DNA of 64,000 bases from SAR202 cluster bacterium (lineage in GTDB: Bacteria; Chloroflexota; Dehalococcoidia; Lucifugimonadales; VXLM01): the NCBI GenBank assembly GCA_022448725.1, contig JAKUTR010000013.1, positions 1-64,000 of the forward strand. Direction: 5' to 3'. The notes under the pieces were generated by a model. It had not been told where the DNA came from. It saw only the letters and a program-made list of their open reading frames with translations, and did no database searches. Below, piece by piece: positions 18,280-27,086 of the stretch. Numbering within the stretch: position 1 is the stretch's first letter; each line of letters begins with the position of its first letter. Position numbers and translations under genes: made by a program.

Positions 18280-19377
18280 ATGCCAACGCGCTACAAAGTA
18301 CCACCTGAATTACAGGTGCGAGTGCAACATCAATCCGTTCGGTCTACAGCGGCTAAGATACTTCACTCTGCGGGAGTGCCTGTAGCGGAGGCGGATGAAG
18401 CGGCAGACGTTCTAGTTACAGCCGATCTACGGGGGATAGATTCCCATGGTGTCTCCAACCATGTGCCTCTTTACATAGAATACTACAGCACGGGTGCGTT
18501 GAATCCGCGGCCAAACTGGAGTGTGTCTCGGGAGACTCGCAGCACTGCCACTATTGATGCGGATAAGGGTCTTGGTATCGCGCTAGGCAGACGGGCTATG
18601 CAGATGGCCGTTGATAAGGCGAAGGATGTAGGGATGGGAGTGGTAACAATGAGTAATAGTGGCCACCTTGGTGCAGTAGGACACTTCTCCATGATTGCAG
18701 CTGAGCAAGATATGATCGGCATGACGATGACATGTGGTGGCATGTTAATGGCACCAACTTTTGGTGCCGAAGCAAGGTTCGGTACGAACCCCATAGGAGT
18801 CGCGGCTCCAGCTAACAAGGAACCAGCGTTCCTCTTCGATGCTGCTACCTCCAGCGTCGCTTACAACAAGATTCTTTTGATCGAACGACTTGGACTGCCT
18901 GTACCGGCAGGCTGGTTAACCGATGAAAAGGGTGATCCCATTATGGAGGAAACTGAAGTTCCTCCACTTGGCAAGTTCATGGTACCCCCGGTAGGGAGTA
19001 CACGTGAAATAGGATCACATAAGGGCTATGGCCTCGCAACGATGGTGGAGATACTGACGGCGCTATTATCGGGCATGCAACCATCAATGGTTGAGGGGTA
19101 TAAACCAGGTGCACCACACCGGAATTACTTTGCAGCCTACGACATCGCTGCTTTTAGTGAGGTAGACGTGTTCAAGGAAAACATGGATCAGATGCTTAGG
19201 ACCCTTCGAGAGACGAAGCCGGCTCCCGGGGAGGAGCGAGTGCTCTATCCAGGAATGCTTGAGCATGAAGCAGAGATTGATAGGCGTGCTAACGGGATAC
19301 CCCTTCACCACGAAATTGTCACCTGGCTAGACACCAAGGCATCGGTGATTGGAGCACCCGCGCTCGAACGATCTTAA
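18280..19377 (+). CDS. Malate/L-lactate dehydrogenase (Ldh2) family oxidoreductase
   Basis: NAD(P)-dependent 2-hydroxyacid (or ureidoglycolate/imine-type) dehydrogenase of the fold distinct from classical LDH. The start at 18280 (365 residues) is chosen because GGGAGGA lies 9 bp upstream. The longer frame from a TTG at 18181 has no homology-like N-terminus. Family motifs seen: D-S-H-G-V, G-M-G-V-V-T-M-S-N-S-G-H, F-G-T-N-P-I-G-V-A, T-S-S-V-A, and S-H-K-G-Y-G-L-A. It lies between the DUF2007-like gene and the metallophosphoesterase gene, 3 bp before the latter. It is one of three paralogs in the window. The exact substrate cannot be told from the sequence. Confidence 0.93.
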   Translation: MPTRYKVPPELQVRVQHQSVRSTAAKILHSAGVPVAEADEAADVLVTADLRGIDSHGVSNHVPLYIEYYSTGALNPRPNWSVSRETRSTATIDADKGLGIALGRRAMQMAVDKAKDVGMGVVTMSNSGHLGAVGHFSMIAAEQDMIGMTMTCGGMLMAPTFGAEARFGTNPIGVAAPANKEPAFLFDAATSSVAYNKILLIERLGLPVPAGWLTDEKGDPIMEETEVPPLGKFMVPPVGSTREIGSHKGYGLATMVEILTALLSGMQPSMVEGYKPGAPHRNYFAAYDIAAFSEVDVFKENMDQMLRTLRETKPAPGEERVLYPGMLEHEAEIDRRANGIPLHHEIVTWLDTKASVIGAPALERS

Positions 19378-19380
19378 CGG

Positions 19381-21498
19381 ATGCATGTTCATGGCACAGT
19401 CTATGATGAGACTGAGAGCGGTATCCCTGCCGTACTTGTTTCCAATGGCGAAGAGGTGGTATTCACCAACTCAAAAGGCGAGTATGAAATAGTAGCTGAG
19501 CCAGGAGTTCATACCTTCATATTTGTGTCTGTGCCAGATACGTATCGTCCTGCGCACACCTTCTACCACCCTATTCCCAGCAGTGTAAAAACCCCCGTAA
19601 ATTTTACGCTAGTAACAGACCTTGAAAGGGCTAATGAGGAGTTTCTTCTCGCACAAATTACTGATACGCATGTCCGTGCTGAGTCGTATTACCGTCCACA
19701 GGGGGCGTGGTTGGGGCCGGAAACCGGCCCGCGATTAACACAGGACCTGAACCAAATCGAAAGGGACTCTAACCCCGGGTTAATACTTGCGACAGGTGAT
19801 CTAACAGATACAGGTACTATGCCAGAACTGGAACTTTGGCGAGATTCTACTGCTCCAGTTAGGACCCCCATCTACCCTGTTTATGGAGGGCATGATGGGG
19901 AGGAAGAGATGCGGACTCAAGGCGGGGATCGCGACAAATATGAGTATATAGAAGGTATCAGTTGTGTCCAGAACTACCAAAGGGTGATAGGGCCGTTTTA
20001 TTACAGTTTTAACTGGGGTGGACGCCACTTTATTGCGTTTTCGAAGGAAGATTCATACCTGACGACTACGGACCGTGATCGGAAGGATAGTTGGCTGATT
20101 AATGATCTGTCCAGCCAGCCCGAGGGTATTGAAAATGTAGTTTTCATGCACACGCCCCCGGCGGAAGAATTCCTTGACATGATCGTAACCCACAACGTTA
20201 AGTTGATCTTGTTCGGGCACACTCATTCTAGTAAAGCCTTTCAATATAAGGGTATGGCGGTTGGTGGGCCAACACCTCTATGTTTCGGTGGTTATGATAC
20301 AAACGCTCGCGGGTACAGACTGGTTAGATTTACCAGCCATGGCTTTGATTTTGACCTTGTTCAGCAAACGACAAAACAAAGACCAAGTGTGAGGCCGATC
20401 AATATCTCATTGAGTGAGCAAGAGTCCCTGAAACAGAGTTGGGAAACACAGTTACCCGGCCCAACCCACCGAGCGGAGCCAGTTCGTGTCGGCGATACTT
20501 ACATATACAGTGTCACCGATGACAACCTGCGTGGCTATGGTGGAGTCTATGCAATTGACGTCAATTCGGGTGACCAACGCTGGAAGGTTCCAACCGATAG
20601 TTCAATTAAAAATAGTGTCTCGGTTGATCACGAAGGTGTTGTAGTAGGAGTCTCGATCACGGGCAGAGCCTATGCTATTGACACCAGTTCAGGTGAATTG
20701 GTGTGGCAGAGAGACCTTCCAGGGTATCCATTCCGCTGGATTTACTCTCGCCCGGCAATAGCTGATGGAATTGTCTATTTTGGAGGAAAAGCTGGGTATC
20801 AGGCGCTTGATGTAGAGACTGGTGAGCAGGTTTGGTACAAGGTACTCACCGTACCAAAAGGTAGCGGGGATCCTGTCGGTGATGGGTGGGGCAGCTACCC
20901 TGGCCCAATCACGTACGGAGGATTACTTATCCTGCATCTGAGCGGAATAGGGTTGGTAGCCCTCGATCGCGAAAAATGTGAGATTGTTTGGCTGAATCCT
21001 CTCGAAGTGACCCACTACTACTCGAACCCTGTACTCATGGATGATTTAATTATCTGTGGAGGTTCCTATGGGAATCTGGCGGCGGTGCAGGCTGGTACCG
21101 GCGAAACTGTATGGCAGAGATCCATTCATGGTGCTCAATACCCTACCAATATCGTGATATGTGATGGCAGGATGTACCTTACGACTAACCAAGGGGCTGT
21201 GCAACGCTTGGATCTCGCGTCTCATAGGACCTATTGGGACTTTCAATCTGGGGACGACCTGCTCAACATGAATCCCTTTCGCCGTGAAGTAATCTCGTTG
21301 CTAGCGAGGCCAGTTCAACATGGCAACTCCCTACTGATCGCAGGCGTAGATGGCGTGCTCTATACCTTGGATACCGAAACCGGGCAGAGGGTTTCTACCA
21401 CTCAATTCCCTGTTCCGATAGCCGCAGCACCAGGGTTAGATAAAGAGAGTATTGTGATTGCGACGTGGGATGGTCACTTGAGGGGATTCTGGCGTTAA
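19381..21498 (+). CDS. Metallophosphoesterase fused to a PQQ-type beta-propeller
   Basis: A 705-residue fusion. Residues 1-80 form a small beta-sandwich (carboxypeptidase-regulatory/CnaB-like: H-G-T-V-Y-D-E, G-E-Y-E-I). Residues 88-330 are a calcineurin-like phosphoesterase with D95-x-H97, G139-D140, H257 and G279-H280-x-H282. Residues about 385-705 hold repeated PQQ/outer-membrane-assembly-like blades (A-I-D-V-N-S-G-D-Q-R-W, A-I-D-T-S-S-G-E-L-V-W, A-L-D-V-E-T-G-E-Q-V-W). The metal-bridging Asn of the usual G-N-H-D motif is Gly170 here (G-G-H-D). No signal peptide is evident. It starts 3 bp after the Ldh2 gene and converges with the lipoprotein gene, 12 bp apart. Fold calls are firm; catalytic competence is open. 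Confidence 0.87.
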   Translation: MHVHGTVYDETESGIPAVLVSNGEEVVFTNSKGEYEIVAEPGVHTFIFVSVPDTYRPAHTFYHPIPSSVKTPVNFTLVTDLERANEEFLLAQITDTHVRAESYYRPQGAWLGPETGPRLTQDLNQIERDSNPGLILATGDLTDTGTMPELELWRDSTAPVRTPIYPVYGGHDGEEEMRTQGGDRDKYEYIEGISCVQNYQRVIGPFYYSFNWGGRHFIAFSKEDSYLTTTDRDRKDSWLINDLSSQPEGIENVVFMHTPPAEEFLDMIVTHNVKLILFGHTHSSKAFQYKGMAVGGPTPLCFGGYDTNARGYRLVRFTSHGFDFDLVQQTTKQRPSVRPINISLSEQESLKQSWETQLPGPTHRAEPVRVGDTYIYSVTDDNLRGYGGVYAIDVNSGDQRWKVPTDSSIKNSVSVDHEGVVVGVSITGRAYAIDTSSGELVWQRDLPGYPFRWIYSRPAIADGIVYFGGKAGYQALDVETGEQVWYKVLTVPKGSGDPVGDGWGSYPGPITYGGLLILHLSGIGLVALDREKCEIVWLNPLEVTHYYSNPVLMDDLIICGGSYGNLAAVQAGTGETVWQRSIHGAQYPTNIVICDGRMYLTTNQGAVQRLDLASHRTYWDFQSGDDLLNMNPFRREVISLLARPVQHGNSLLIAGVDGVLYTLDTETGQRVSTTQFPVPIAAAPGLDKESIVIATWDGHLRGFWR

Positions 21499-21510
21499 GG
21501 GCAAGAAGAA

Positions 21511-22506
21511 TTACCAGGATGGAGCGAAGTCAGAGTCACTGTTGTTCGTCAAGCGTCGTTGTTTGTCTCCGTTAGCATCCATTACGAAAAGCTCCGAGTC
21601 ACCATCAAGGTGCGAGACAAAAGCAATCTTTTTCCCGTTAGGCGACCAAGCCGGAGATTCATCAATCACATCGTTATGTGTAAGTCGGCTGAGTTCCTCT
21701 AATTCATTGTCAGCACCTACGGTGATAACGTAAATCTCCGAGTTGCCGTCGCGATCACTCGCGAAGGCAATCCTCCGACCGTCAGGTGCCCAGTCGATAT
21801 CGGATACAAGGGAAGCAGATTGAGTTACCCTGGTTGCCTTCCCTCCTTCAGAGTTCATCACGTAAAGCTCTGGGGCTCCATCGCGCAAGGAAACGAAAGC
21901 GATCTTGTCACCCGTGGGTGACCAAACGGCATCTAAATCATTTTGGTCTGTTAACCTGAACTCGTTTACGCCGTCTGGGTTTCGCGTATAAAGCCCAATA
22001 TGGGGCCCAGATCTCACTCCAAATACAACGGAGTCCCCACGAGGCGACCAGCCCCCCACGTGTTGGGCCTCAATCTTTGTAAGGAGCATCTTTTCGGTCC
22101 CGTCTGAATGGCTAACATATACATGGCTAGAGGAGGGCGTCGACCTCACATATGCAAGCCGGTTATTTCTGGGAGACCATTGCACGTCTTCATGGTTACC
22201 TCCATCCTCCGAGACCTTGGTTCGGTCCTTACCATTGATACGTATTACCTCTACAGATTGGTCAGATCCCTCATCGGCCAAGAATGCCACGTGTCGTGCA
22301 TTGGGTGAGAGTCTTGGGGAATGCTCTGGCTGAGGAGACTTAGTTAAGTTTTTCTGTTCTCCACCATCAGGACTGACCGCATAAATCTCAAGGTTTCCGT
22401 CACGATCCGAGGTAAATACTATCGGCGGGGTGCTTGATCCACACGCTACCATTAGCAATAAAAAAGCGTTCCCCGCGAGTAGGGAGATACGTTGGGAAAG
22501 GTTCAT
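21511..22506 (-). CDS. TolB-like WD40/PD40 beta-propeller lipoprotein
   Basis: Surface lipoprotein with a six-bladed propeller. A hydrophobic leader ends in the lipobox L-M-V-A-C, followed by G-S-S. The rest is built of TolB-type repeats such as I-V-F-T-S-D-R-D-G-N-L-E-I-Y, W-S-P-R-G-D-S-V-V-F, I-A-F-A-S-D-R-D-G-N-S-E-I-Y and W-S-P-N-G-K-K-I-A-F. The ATG at 22506 has an AGG-rich site at good spacing; an in-frame GTG at 22512 is too close to it. No tol-pal genes are near, so it is a stand-alone propeller rather than TolB. Its binding partner is unknown. Confidence 0.9.
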   Translation of the reverse strand: MNLSQRISLLAGNAFLLLMVACGSSTPPIVFTSDRDGNLEIYAVSPDGGEQKNLTKSPQPEHSPRLSPNARHVAFLADEGSDQSVEVIRINGKDRTKVSEDGGNHEDVQWSPRNNRLAYVRSTPSSSHVYVSHSDGTEKMLLTKIEAQHVGGWSPRGDSVVFGVRSGPHIGLYTRNPDGVNEFRLTDQNDLDAVWSPTGDKIAFVSLRDGAPELYVMNSEGGKATRVTQSASLVSDIDWAPDGRRIAFASDRDGNSEIYVITVGADNELEELSRLTHNDVIDESPAWSPNGKKIAFVSHLDGDSELFVMDANGDKQRRLTNNSDSDFAPSW

Positions 22507-22800
22507 GATCACCCTGCCTGCTTATATAGTCTTAAACTTGTCTCAAACTTTCATGGGGAATTGCAAGGGGATACAGGGTGTTGGATTGGGCAGTGATATC
22601 TTGCAGTAAGGCACTTGCGTTAGCATGAAAACGTCGTATTGCGATAGGACGCTAGTTGACGGAAGCTAAAATCTTTGCTTTTCTAGCAAGGATCCCTCTG
22701 TTGTGGGTTACTTGAATAGAGAGTGGTTAAAGGTCCAGACTGTAGGACTGTGTGGTATTGCACGGAGCTTAAAACAGAGTAGGCATTAGGAGATGAAATT
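22507..22800. other. intergenic region between divergent genes
   Basis: About 290 bp between the lipoprotein gene and the unknown gene at 22801. I see no RNA gene, no convincing promoter pair and no ORF worth calling. A TAGGAGATG ribosome-binding site for the right-hand gene ends the stretch. Confidence 0.5.
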
Positions 22801-23571
22801 ATGATCACCGACTATGGTAATTCGTACATCGTTTGGACTAGCTCCCAAAACCCCGAAGACGATAGAGTCCCAGGCCATATGCCTTGGGACAACACGGTCC
22901 GGATACTTCTCGATTCGCGGTGTTGGATTACAAACGAGGATACTAAGGAGACAACCGTCTACAATCTTATCTCTCCCTGTCGGACAGAGTGGATGTACCG
23001 TGATGACGTACTTTGGCAACAGCCCAATCGTGAATACAGCGGCATTTTCTCTGAGAAGGAAACTCTCTCAGGGCATATATCCGCTGAGCCTCATCAAGAG
23101 TTTGGAGGTGACTGGCGTGAGGTAAAATTAACAACAGATGGCTATAAGCGCTACGAGTTTGTGATACGACACCATCGATCCACCTACAGGCTCGAAAATG
23201 ACGCTGAGACCGTTAAGGCAACGATGGATTACTTGCCCATCATAGCTCACACAGAGATATGGAGTCCTGATGAAAAACTTCGAGCCATTATCGAGTACCC
23301 AATAAGGACAATGAACGTGGCGCTTGATCACGGCAGGATACAGGTAGACACTGGGCCAGTTATCTACCCAGACCTGATCACCAATACCCGGCGGGATATT
23401 GAGCGACTCCACTGGGCATTTGTTTGCTACAACACGGATGATGTTGCTGAATTCGTGCTCCGCGGCCCGACTACTTTGACATCGAATAGCGGTGATATAG
23501 GCACGTACATCGATTATTCCGAGGTTCGGCGAACTCCGATGAGGAACTCGTTCTATGCGGTGAATGTGTAA
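22801..23571 (+). CDS. Protein of unknown function
   Basis: A 256-residue protein I do not recognise. The ATG is preceded by AGGAG at 10 bp, and the frame has coding-like composition, so it is probably a real gene. It is soluble, without signal peptide or membrane segment, rich in aromatic, acidic and Asn/Thr residues. Predicted beta-rich stretches include N-S-Y-I-V-W-T, R-Y-E-F-V-I-R and L-R-A-I-I-E-Y-P-I-R. Trp and His recur in charged surroundings (P-W-D-N, R-H-H-R-S-T-Y). It stands alone between a lipoprotein gene and a convergent kinase-like gene. A carbohydrate- or ligand-binding beta-sandwich would fit but is not shown. Confidence 0.6.
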   Translation: MITDYGNSYIVWTSSQNPEDDRVPGHMPWDNTVRILLDSRCWITNEDTKETTVYNLISPCRTEWMYRDDVLWQQPNREYSGIFSEKETLSGHISAEPHQEFGGDWREVKLTTDGYKRYEFVIRHHRSTYRLENDAETVKATMDYLPIIAHTEIWSPDEKLRAIIEYPIRTMNVALDHGRIQVDTGPVIYPDLITNTRRDIERLHWAFVCYNTDDVAEFVLRGPTTLTSNSGDIGTYIDYSEVRRTPMRNSFYAVNV

Positions 23572-23715
23572 GTGAGCATCCTCCTGAACTTTCCGTCCGC
23601 TAGGAGGAAGATTAGAGGCTGGGATCGATAAGAAATAATCGTGGGCCATATTCGCGATAAACTTAGCAAGTCACAATAAGGCCGGCTGAAATTCTTACGA
23701 ATACCTGCGTAGTTC

Positions 23716-24432
23716 TTACTTGAGCCTTCCCGCCGCCAGTGCAAGGCTAGCCTGTACTACTAATTCAATAGCATACTCATTACTTGTAGCACTTGTGTTG
23801 ATTACAAGATGATAGAGACTGGGTGAATCAGGGTCGTTAATATTGAAGTAGCGCTTGTAGTAGTCGCCTCTAGCATTGTCACGCGCTTTGATGGTCCGCT
23901 CAGCATCTTTTTTGGTGAGCTGATCAATCTCCATAACACGCTCAACCCTGTCGTCCCACTCTGCGATGGTGCCAACTCTCAAGGCGGTAGGGACATCTTT
24001 TAGGATGTAAGGGCTTCCGCGGCCAACGATTACGACATTGCCGGTCTTTGCAAGGGTGTGGATGATGTCTGTTAAGGCCGTTATGTAGAGGGAGTCGTCA
24101 AGTTCGTGACCTTGTGTAATCCTAGGCTGTGGCAACTCCTCAAATTCTTCTGTTAACAGGGATACAGCAGATGATCCAAAATAAGGGTCACCGCTTGCGG
24201 AAGTTACAGCGGAACGCTCAAGCACGTTTTGGACGACACGAAGGAATCGCTCTCCATGGGTTAAGATTCGCTCCTCCCGATCATGTAGCGCCTCCACAGT
24301 TGCTCCAATCTTGCGAGCTGCCCTTGTGAGGATGAGGCGATCAACGTAATCCGACCCAAGACGTTCTGCAATCGTTGGCCCTAGTTTTCTAGCGCCACCG
24401 CCGGTGAGTCCGCTGAGGCTTACGATTGGCAA
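23716..24432 (-). CDS. Cytidylate-kinase-like family protein
   Basis: A 238-residue P-loop-like protein of the cytidylate kinase 2 type. The N-terminus I-V-S-L-S-G-L-T-G-G-G-A-R-K-L-G replaces the canonical G-x-G-K-[ST] Walker A. This glycine-rich form followed by A-x-x-L-G-x-x-Y-V-D is the usual look of that family. A later V-V-I-V-G-R-G-S-P-Y-I-L and a D-R-V-E-R-V-M-E helix are also typical, as is the Arg/Asp-rich R-D-N-A-R-G-D-Y-Y-K lid. It starts with TTG behind GGAGGTG (4-bp spacing). Its physiological substrate is not known; kinase activity is inferred from the family. Confidence 0.8.
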   Translation of the reverse strand: MPIVSLSGLTGGGARKLGPTIAERLGSDYVDRLILTRAARKIGATVEALHDREERILTHGERFLRVVQNVLERSAVTSASGDPYFGSSAVSLLTEEFEELPQPRITQGHELDDSLYITALTDIIHTLAKTGNVVIVGRGSPYILKDVPTALRVGTIAEWDDRVERVMEIDQLTKKDAERTIKARDNARGDYYKRYFNINDPDSPSLYHLVINTSATSNEYAIELVVQASLALAAGRLK

Positions 24433-24724
24433 ATAGCACCTCCAAATGTTGATGTGGAGAGTAGCTATCCAATAATAGCAGACGATCGGCTATTAGAGTA
24501 TCGATGTATTTGGAATGACACCGTTTTTATATAGAAGCTGTTGGATAAGGTCAACCAATGGCTTGCCGTAGGGTTAGCTCTGCGCGGTTGAGCGGCGACG
24601 CTTAACCTAATCCTAATTAGGTATAACAGCATGCGCCGCGCTGAGGCAAGTTTCCGTACTATCCAACGGAGAGTGACCAGTACTTAGGGACAGATGTTTT
24701 GCGGTTACTTAGCCACGTGAGGGT
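24433..24724. other. gene-free leader with inverted repeats upstream of the NADH-type oxidoreductase genes
   Basis: 292 bp between divergent genes. It contains a perfect palindrome CCTAATTAGG at 24612-24621 with a TATAAC just downstream. This is enclosed by a longer inverted repeat, CTCTGCGCGG (24578-24587) with CCGCGCTGAG (24636-24645), matching at 9 of 10 positions. This could be an operator or a structured leader. No known riboswitch could be recognised by eye. Confidence 0.35.
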
Positions 24725-25273
24725 ATGTGCCAATTGGAGCGTTGTAGGCGTACGGTCTGTGTGCTATGCTTTGTGAAGAATTTTGCAATCCCTGGGGCCC
24801 GCGATTTGACCGTAGCTAACGAGGACCTTAGAGACCGTATACGGCAGGCTATCAAGCGCCAAGAACGGCCCACTGTTACCGTACTGTCGTCGCTTCTTGC
24901 AACCCAGGACGAGTTCGGATATATCCCTCGCGAAGCGATTGAAGAGATCGCCGTCTACACTGGTGCAAGCACTAACGATGTCTGGGGTGTTGCATCCTTC
25001 TATAAAAACTTCCAGTTCACTGAACCTAATGAACACGTTATTGAGATCTGCTGGGGGCCTTCCTGTCACATCATGGGGGCGCCCGAAATTATCGAAGAAG
25101 CAGCGGAAGTGCTGGGCATAGAAGGTGAAGGAGATTCAGTTGATGGCAAAGGAACATTGCGCTACAACACGTGTCTTGGAGCATGCGCACGAGCTCCTGT
25201 TATTAGTATCGACCATCAGCTCTACGGACGCATGACAGCGAAAAAAGCAGTTGAAAAGATAAAGAGCCTCTAG
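24725..25273 (+). CDS. NuoE/HoxE/FdsG-like thioredoxin-fold [2Fe-2S] subunit
   Basis: Small electron-carrier subunit of an NADH-linked complex. The four cluster ligands are present: C109-x(4)-C114 (C-W-G-P-S-C) and C150-x(3)-C154 (C-L-G-A-C). The helical N-terminal part (L-R-D-R-I-R-Q-A-I, then L-L-A-T-Q-D-E-F-G-Y-I-P) is typical. The first 25 residues of the longest frame are Cys-rich and unlike the family, so translation may start at TTG 24806 instead of ATG 24725, giving 156 residues. It precedes the NuoF-like gene by 4 bp; the operon is E-F-A as in soluble formate dehydrogenases and hydrogenases. No membrane Nuo subunits follow. Confidence 0.9.
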   Translation: MCQLERCRRTVCVLCFVKNFAIPGARDLTVANEDLRDRIRQAIKRQERPTVTVLSSLLATQDEFGYIPREAIEEIAVYTGASTNDVWGVASFYKNFQFTEPNEHVIEICWGPSCHIMGAPEIIEEAAEVLGIEGEGDSVDGKGTLRYNTCLGACARAPVISIDHQLYGRMTAKKAVEKIKSL

Positions 25274-25277
25274 CGAT

Positions 25278-27041
25278 ATGTTTTCTTACGACGAACTTAA
25301 GGGTACAGCCGACCAGCGTTGGAAAGACTTAACGCAGGGTGACATGCCATGGATACGCGTTGGAACAGAGATGAATGGCCATGCCGCTGGTGGATTTCAA
25401 GTGATCGACGCTATTCGAAGTGAATTGGGTGCGAGGAACATTGCGGCTTATGTCGATGAGGTAGGAACGCTGGGGCTCTCATATGCTGAGCCTATAGTAG
25501 ATGTTCTGAAGCCCGGTAGAAGATCACGGCTACTTTTCCGAGATGTGCTAGTCGACGATCTGCCAGAGATCATTGACAAGTATATTGTTAACGACTCTGT
25601 CCCTGGTAATAAGGCGTTTGCCTATTTAGGGGAAGAACCTATCCAAGGGGTGCCCGATCTGCGTACGATCCCTCAGTATGGGATGCAGCAGCGGGTCGCT
25701 ATGCGGAACGCTGGGCACATTGCCCCGGCTGATATATATCAATATATCGCAAACGACGGATATGCAGCCTTGAATAAGGCGCTATTTGAGATTGGGGCGG
25801 ACACAGTTATCGAGGAAATGAAGGCATCGAACCTCCGAGGTCGTGGAGGTGCAGGCTTTCCTACGGGGCTTAAATGGAGCTTCATGGTGAATTCCCCTGG
25901 GCCGATTAAATACATTGCGTGTAACTGTGAAGAAGGTGACCCAGGAGCATTTAATGATAAGGCTATTTTAGAAAGTGATCCACACACCTTGCTTGAGGGA
26001 ATGTTACTAGCTGGATTCTCGACTGGGGCTTCCAACGGGTTCGTCTTTATTAGACACGGCCATGATGGTCCTATTGATCGTACTGAACGGGCTATTGAAC
26101 AGGCGTACGAATTGGGAATCTTGGGCAAGAACATCATGGGCAGTGACTTCAGTTTCGATATCGAGGTTAGCCTCACAGGGGACTCCTACGTGGCAGGGGA
26201 AGAGACAGCACTGATGGAATCGATCGAAGGCAAGAGATCAATGCCTAGGTTTAAGCCGCCGTTCCCTGCGGCAGCTGGAATCTGGCAGAAACCAACTACT
26301 ATCAACAATGTGAAGACCCTGGCATATGCACCACAGATCATCCTAAATGGGAGCGAGTGGTTCTCTGGAATTGGGACCGAAAAGAGTACAGGGACAGCGA
26401 TTGCCTGCCTGACTGGACATATTGCATACCCTGGCATTTATGAAGTGCCGATGGGTCTTACCATAGGTCAGGTCATCAACACCGTGGGTGGAGGGGTACC
26501 AGGCGGGAAGAGTCTGAAACTTTTACAAACAGGAGGACCACTCGGTGGTGTTCTTGGCCCCGATAGCCTTGATGTAAAAATCGACTTTGATGATATGGCC
26601 GCTGCCGGTGCAATCTTTGGATCTGGCGGTCTGATCGTAGGCAATGAAGATACTTCCGTCGTCGATCTGATTCGTGTGCTGGTCACTTTTTGTCAGTACG
26701 AGTCGTGTGGCAAATGCTTCCCCTGTCGTTTAGGTATGACACAGCTTCTAGATATAATGGAGCGGATCGCTCGTTTCGAAGGGAAGCCGGAAGACCTTGA
26801 CGTATGTGAGCGACTTGGAAAAACGATGCAGATAGGTTCTCTGTGTGCCCATGGCCAGCTTGGGTTTAACCCCATTAAATCTGCCCTCACTCACTTTATC
26901 AGCGAGTTTGAAGAGCATTTGAACGAACGTCGTGATCCGACTGGACGAACATCCACTAAATTCTTCTCCCCCAAAGCCACTCGGCCCTATTCTGAAGACT
27001 TTAGGGAAGTGCAGCCATTGGAGGTGATTAGTAGTCTGTAA
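25278..27041 (+). CDS. NuoF/FdsB/HndC-like NADH-binding flavoprotein subunit
   Basis: Oxidises NADH at FMN and passes electrons to Fe-S clusters. The core has the glycine-rich NADH/FMN site G-R-G-G-A-G-F-P-T-G (about 188-197), then C-N-C-E-E-G-D-P-G-A-F-N-D-K, and the [4Fe-4S] ligands C477-x2-C480-x2-C483 and C523 (S-L-C-A-H-G). The first 120 residues form the extra thioredoxin-like domain found in HndC/FdsB (A-A-G-G-F-Q-V-I-D-A-I at 36-46; Y-A-E-P-I-V-D-V at 69-76). All four [2Fe-2S] cysteines of that domain are gone: the first Cys of the protein is residue 215. Length 587 with no C-terminal ferredoxin domain. Sits 4 bp after the E subunit and 45 bp before the A subunit. Confidence 0.94.
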   Translation: MFSYDELKGTADQRWKDLTQGDMPWIRVGTEMNGHAAGGFQVIDAIRSELGARNIAAYVDEVGTLGLSYAEPIVDVLKPGRRSRLLFRDVLVDDLPEIIDKYIVNDSVPGNKAFAYLGEEPIQGVPDLRTIPQYGMQQRVAMRNAGHIAPADIYQYIANDGYAALNKALFEIGADTVIEEMKASNLRGRGGAGFPTGLKWSFMVNSPGPIKYIACNCEEGDPGAFNDKAILESDPHTLLEGMLLAGFSTGASNGFVFIRHGHDGPIDRTERAIEQAYELGILGKNIMGSDFSFDIEVSLTGDSYVAGEETALMESIEGKRSMPRFKPPFPAAAGIWQKPTTINNVKTLAYAPQIILNGSEWFSGIGTEKSTGTAIACLTGHIAYPGIYEVPMGLTIGQVINTVGGGVPGGKSLKLLQTGGPLGGVLGPDSLDVKIDFDDMAAAGAIFGSGGLIVGNEDTSVVDLIRVLVTFCQYESCGKCFPCRLGMTQLLDIMERIARFEGKPEDLDVCERLGKTMQIGSLCAHGQLGFNPIKSALTHFISEFEEHLNERRDPTGRTSTKFFSPKATRPYSEDFREVQPLEVISSL

Positions 27042-27086
27042 TGATAAGCCGGCCCACGGCGACTAAGTAGGACAGACAAAATAATT

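Noticed and set aside
21511-22506. TolB of a Tol-Pal system
   Set aside because: It has a lipobox and no tol or pal genes nearby; the repeats alone only show a TolB-like propeller.
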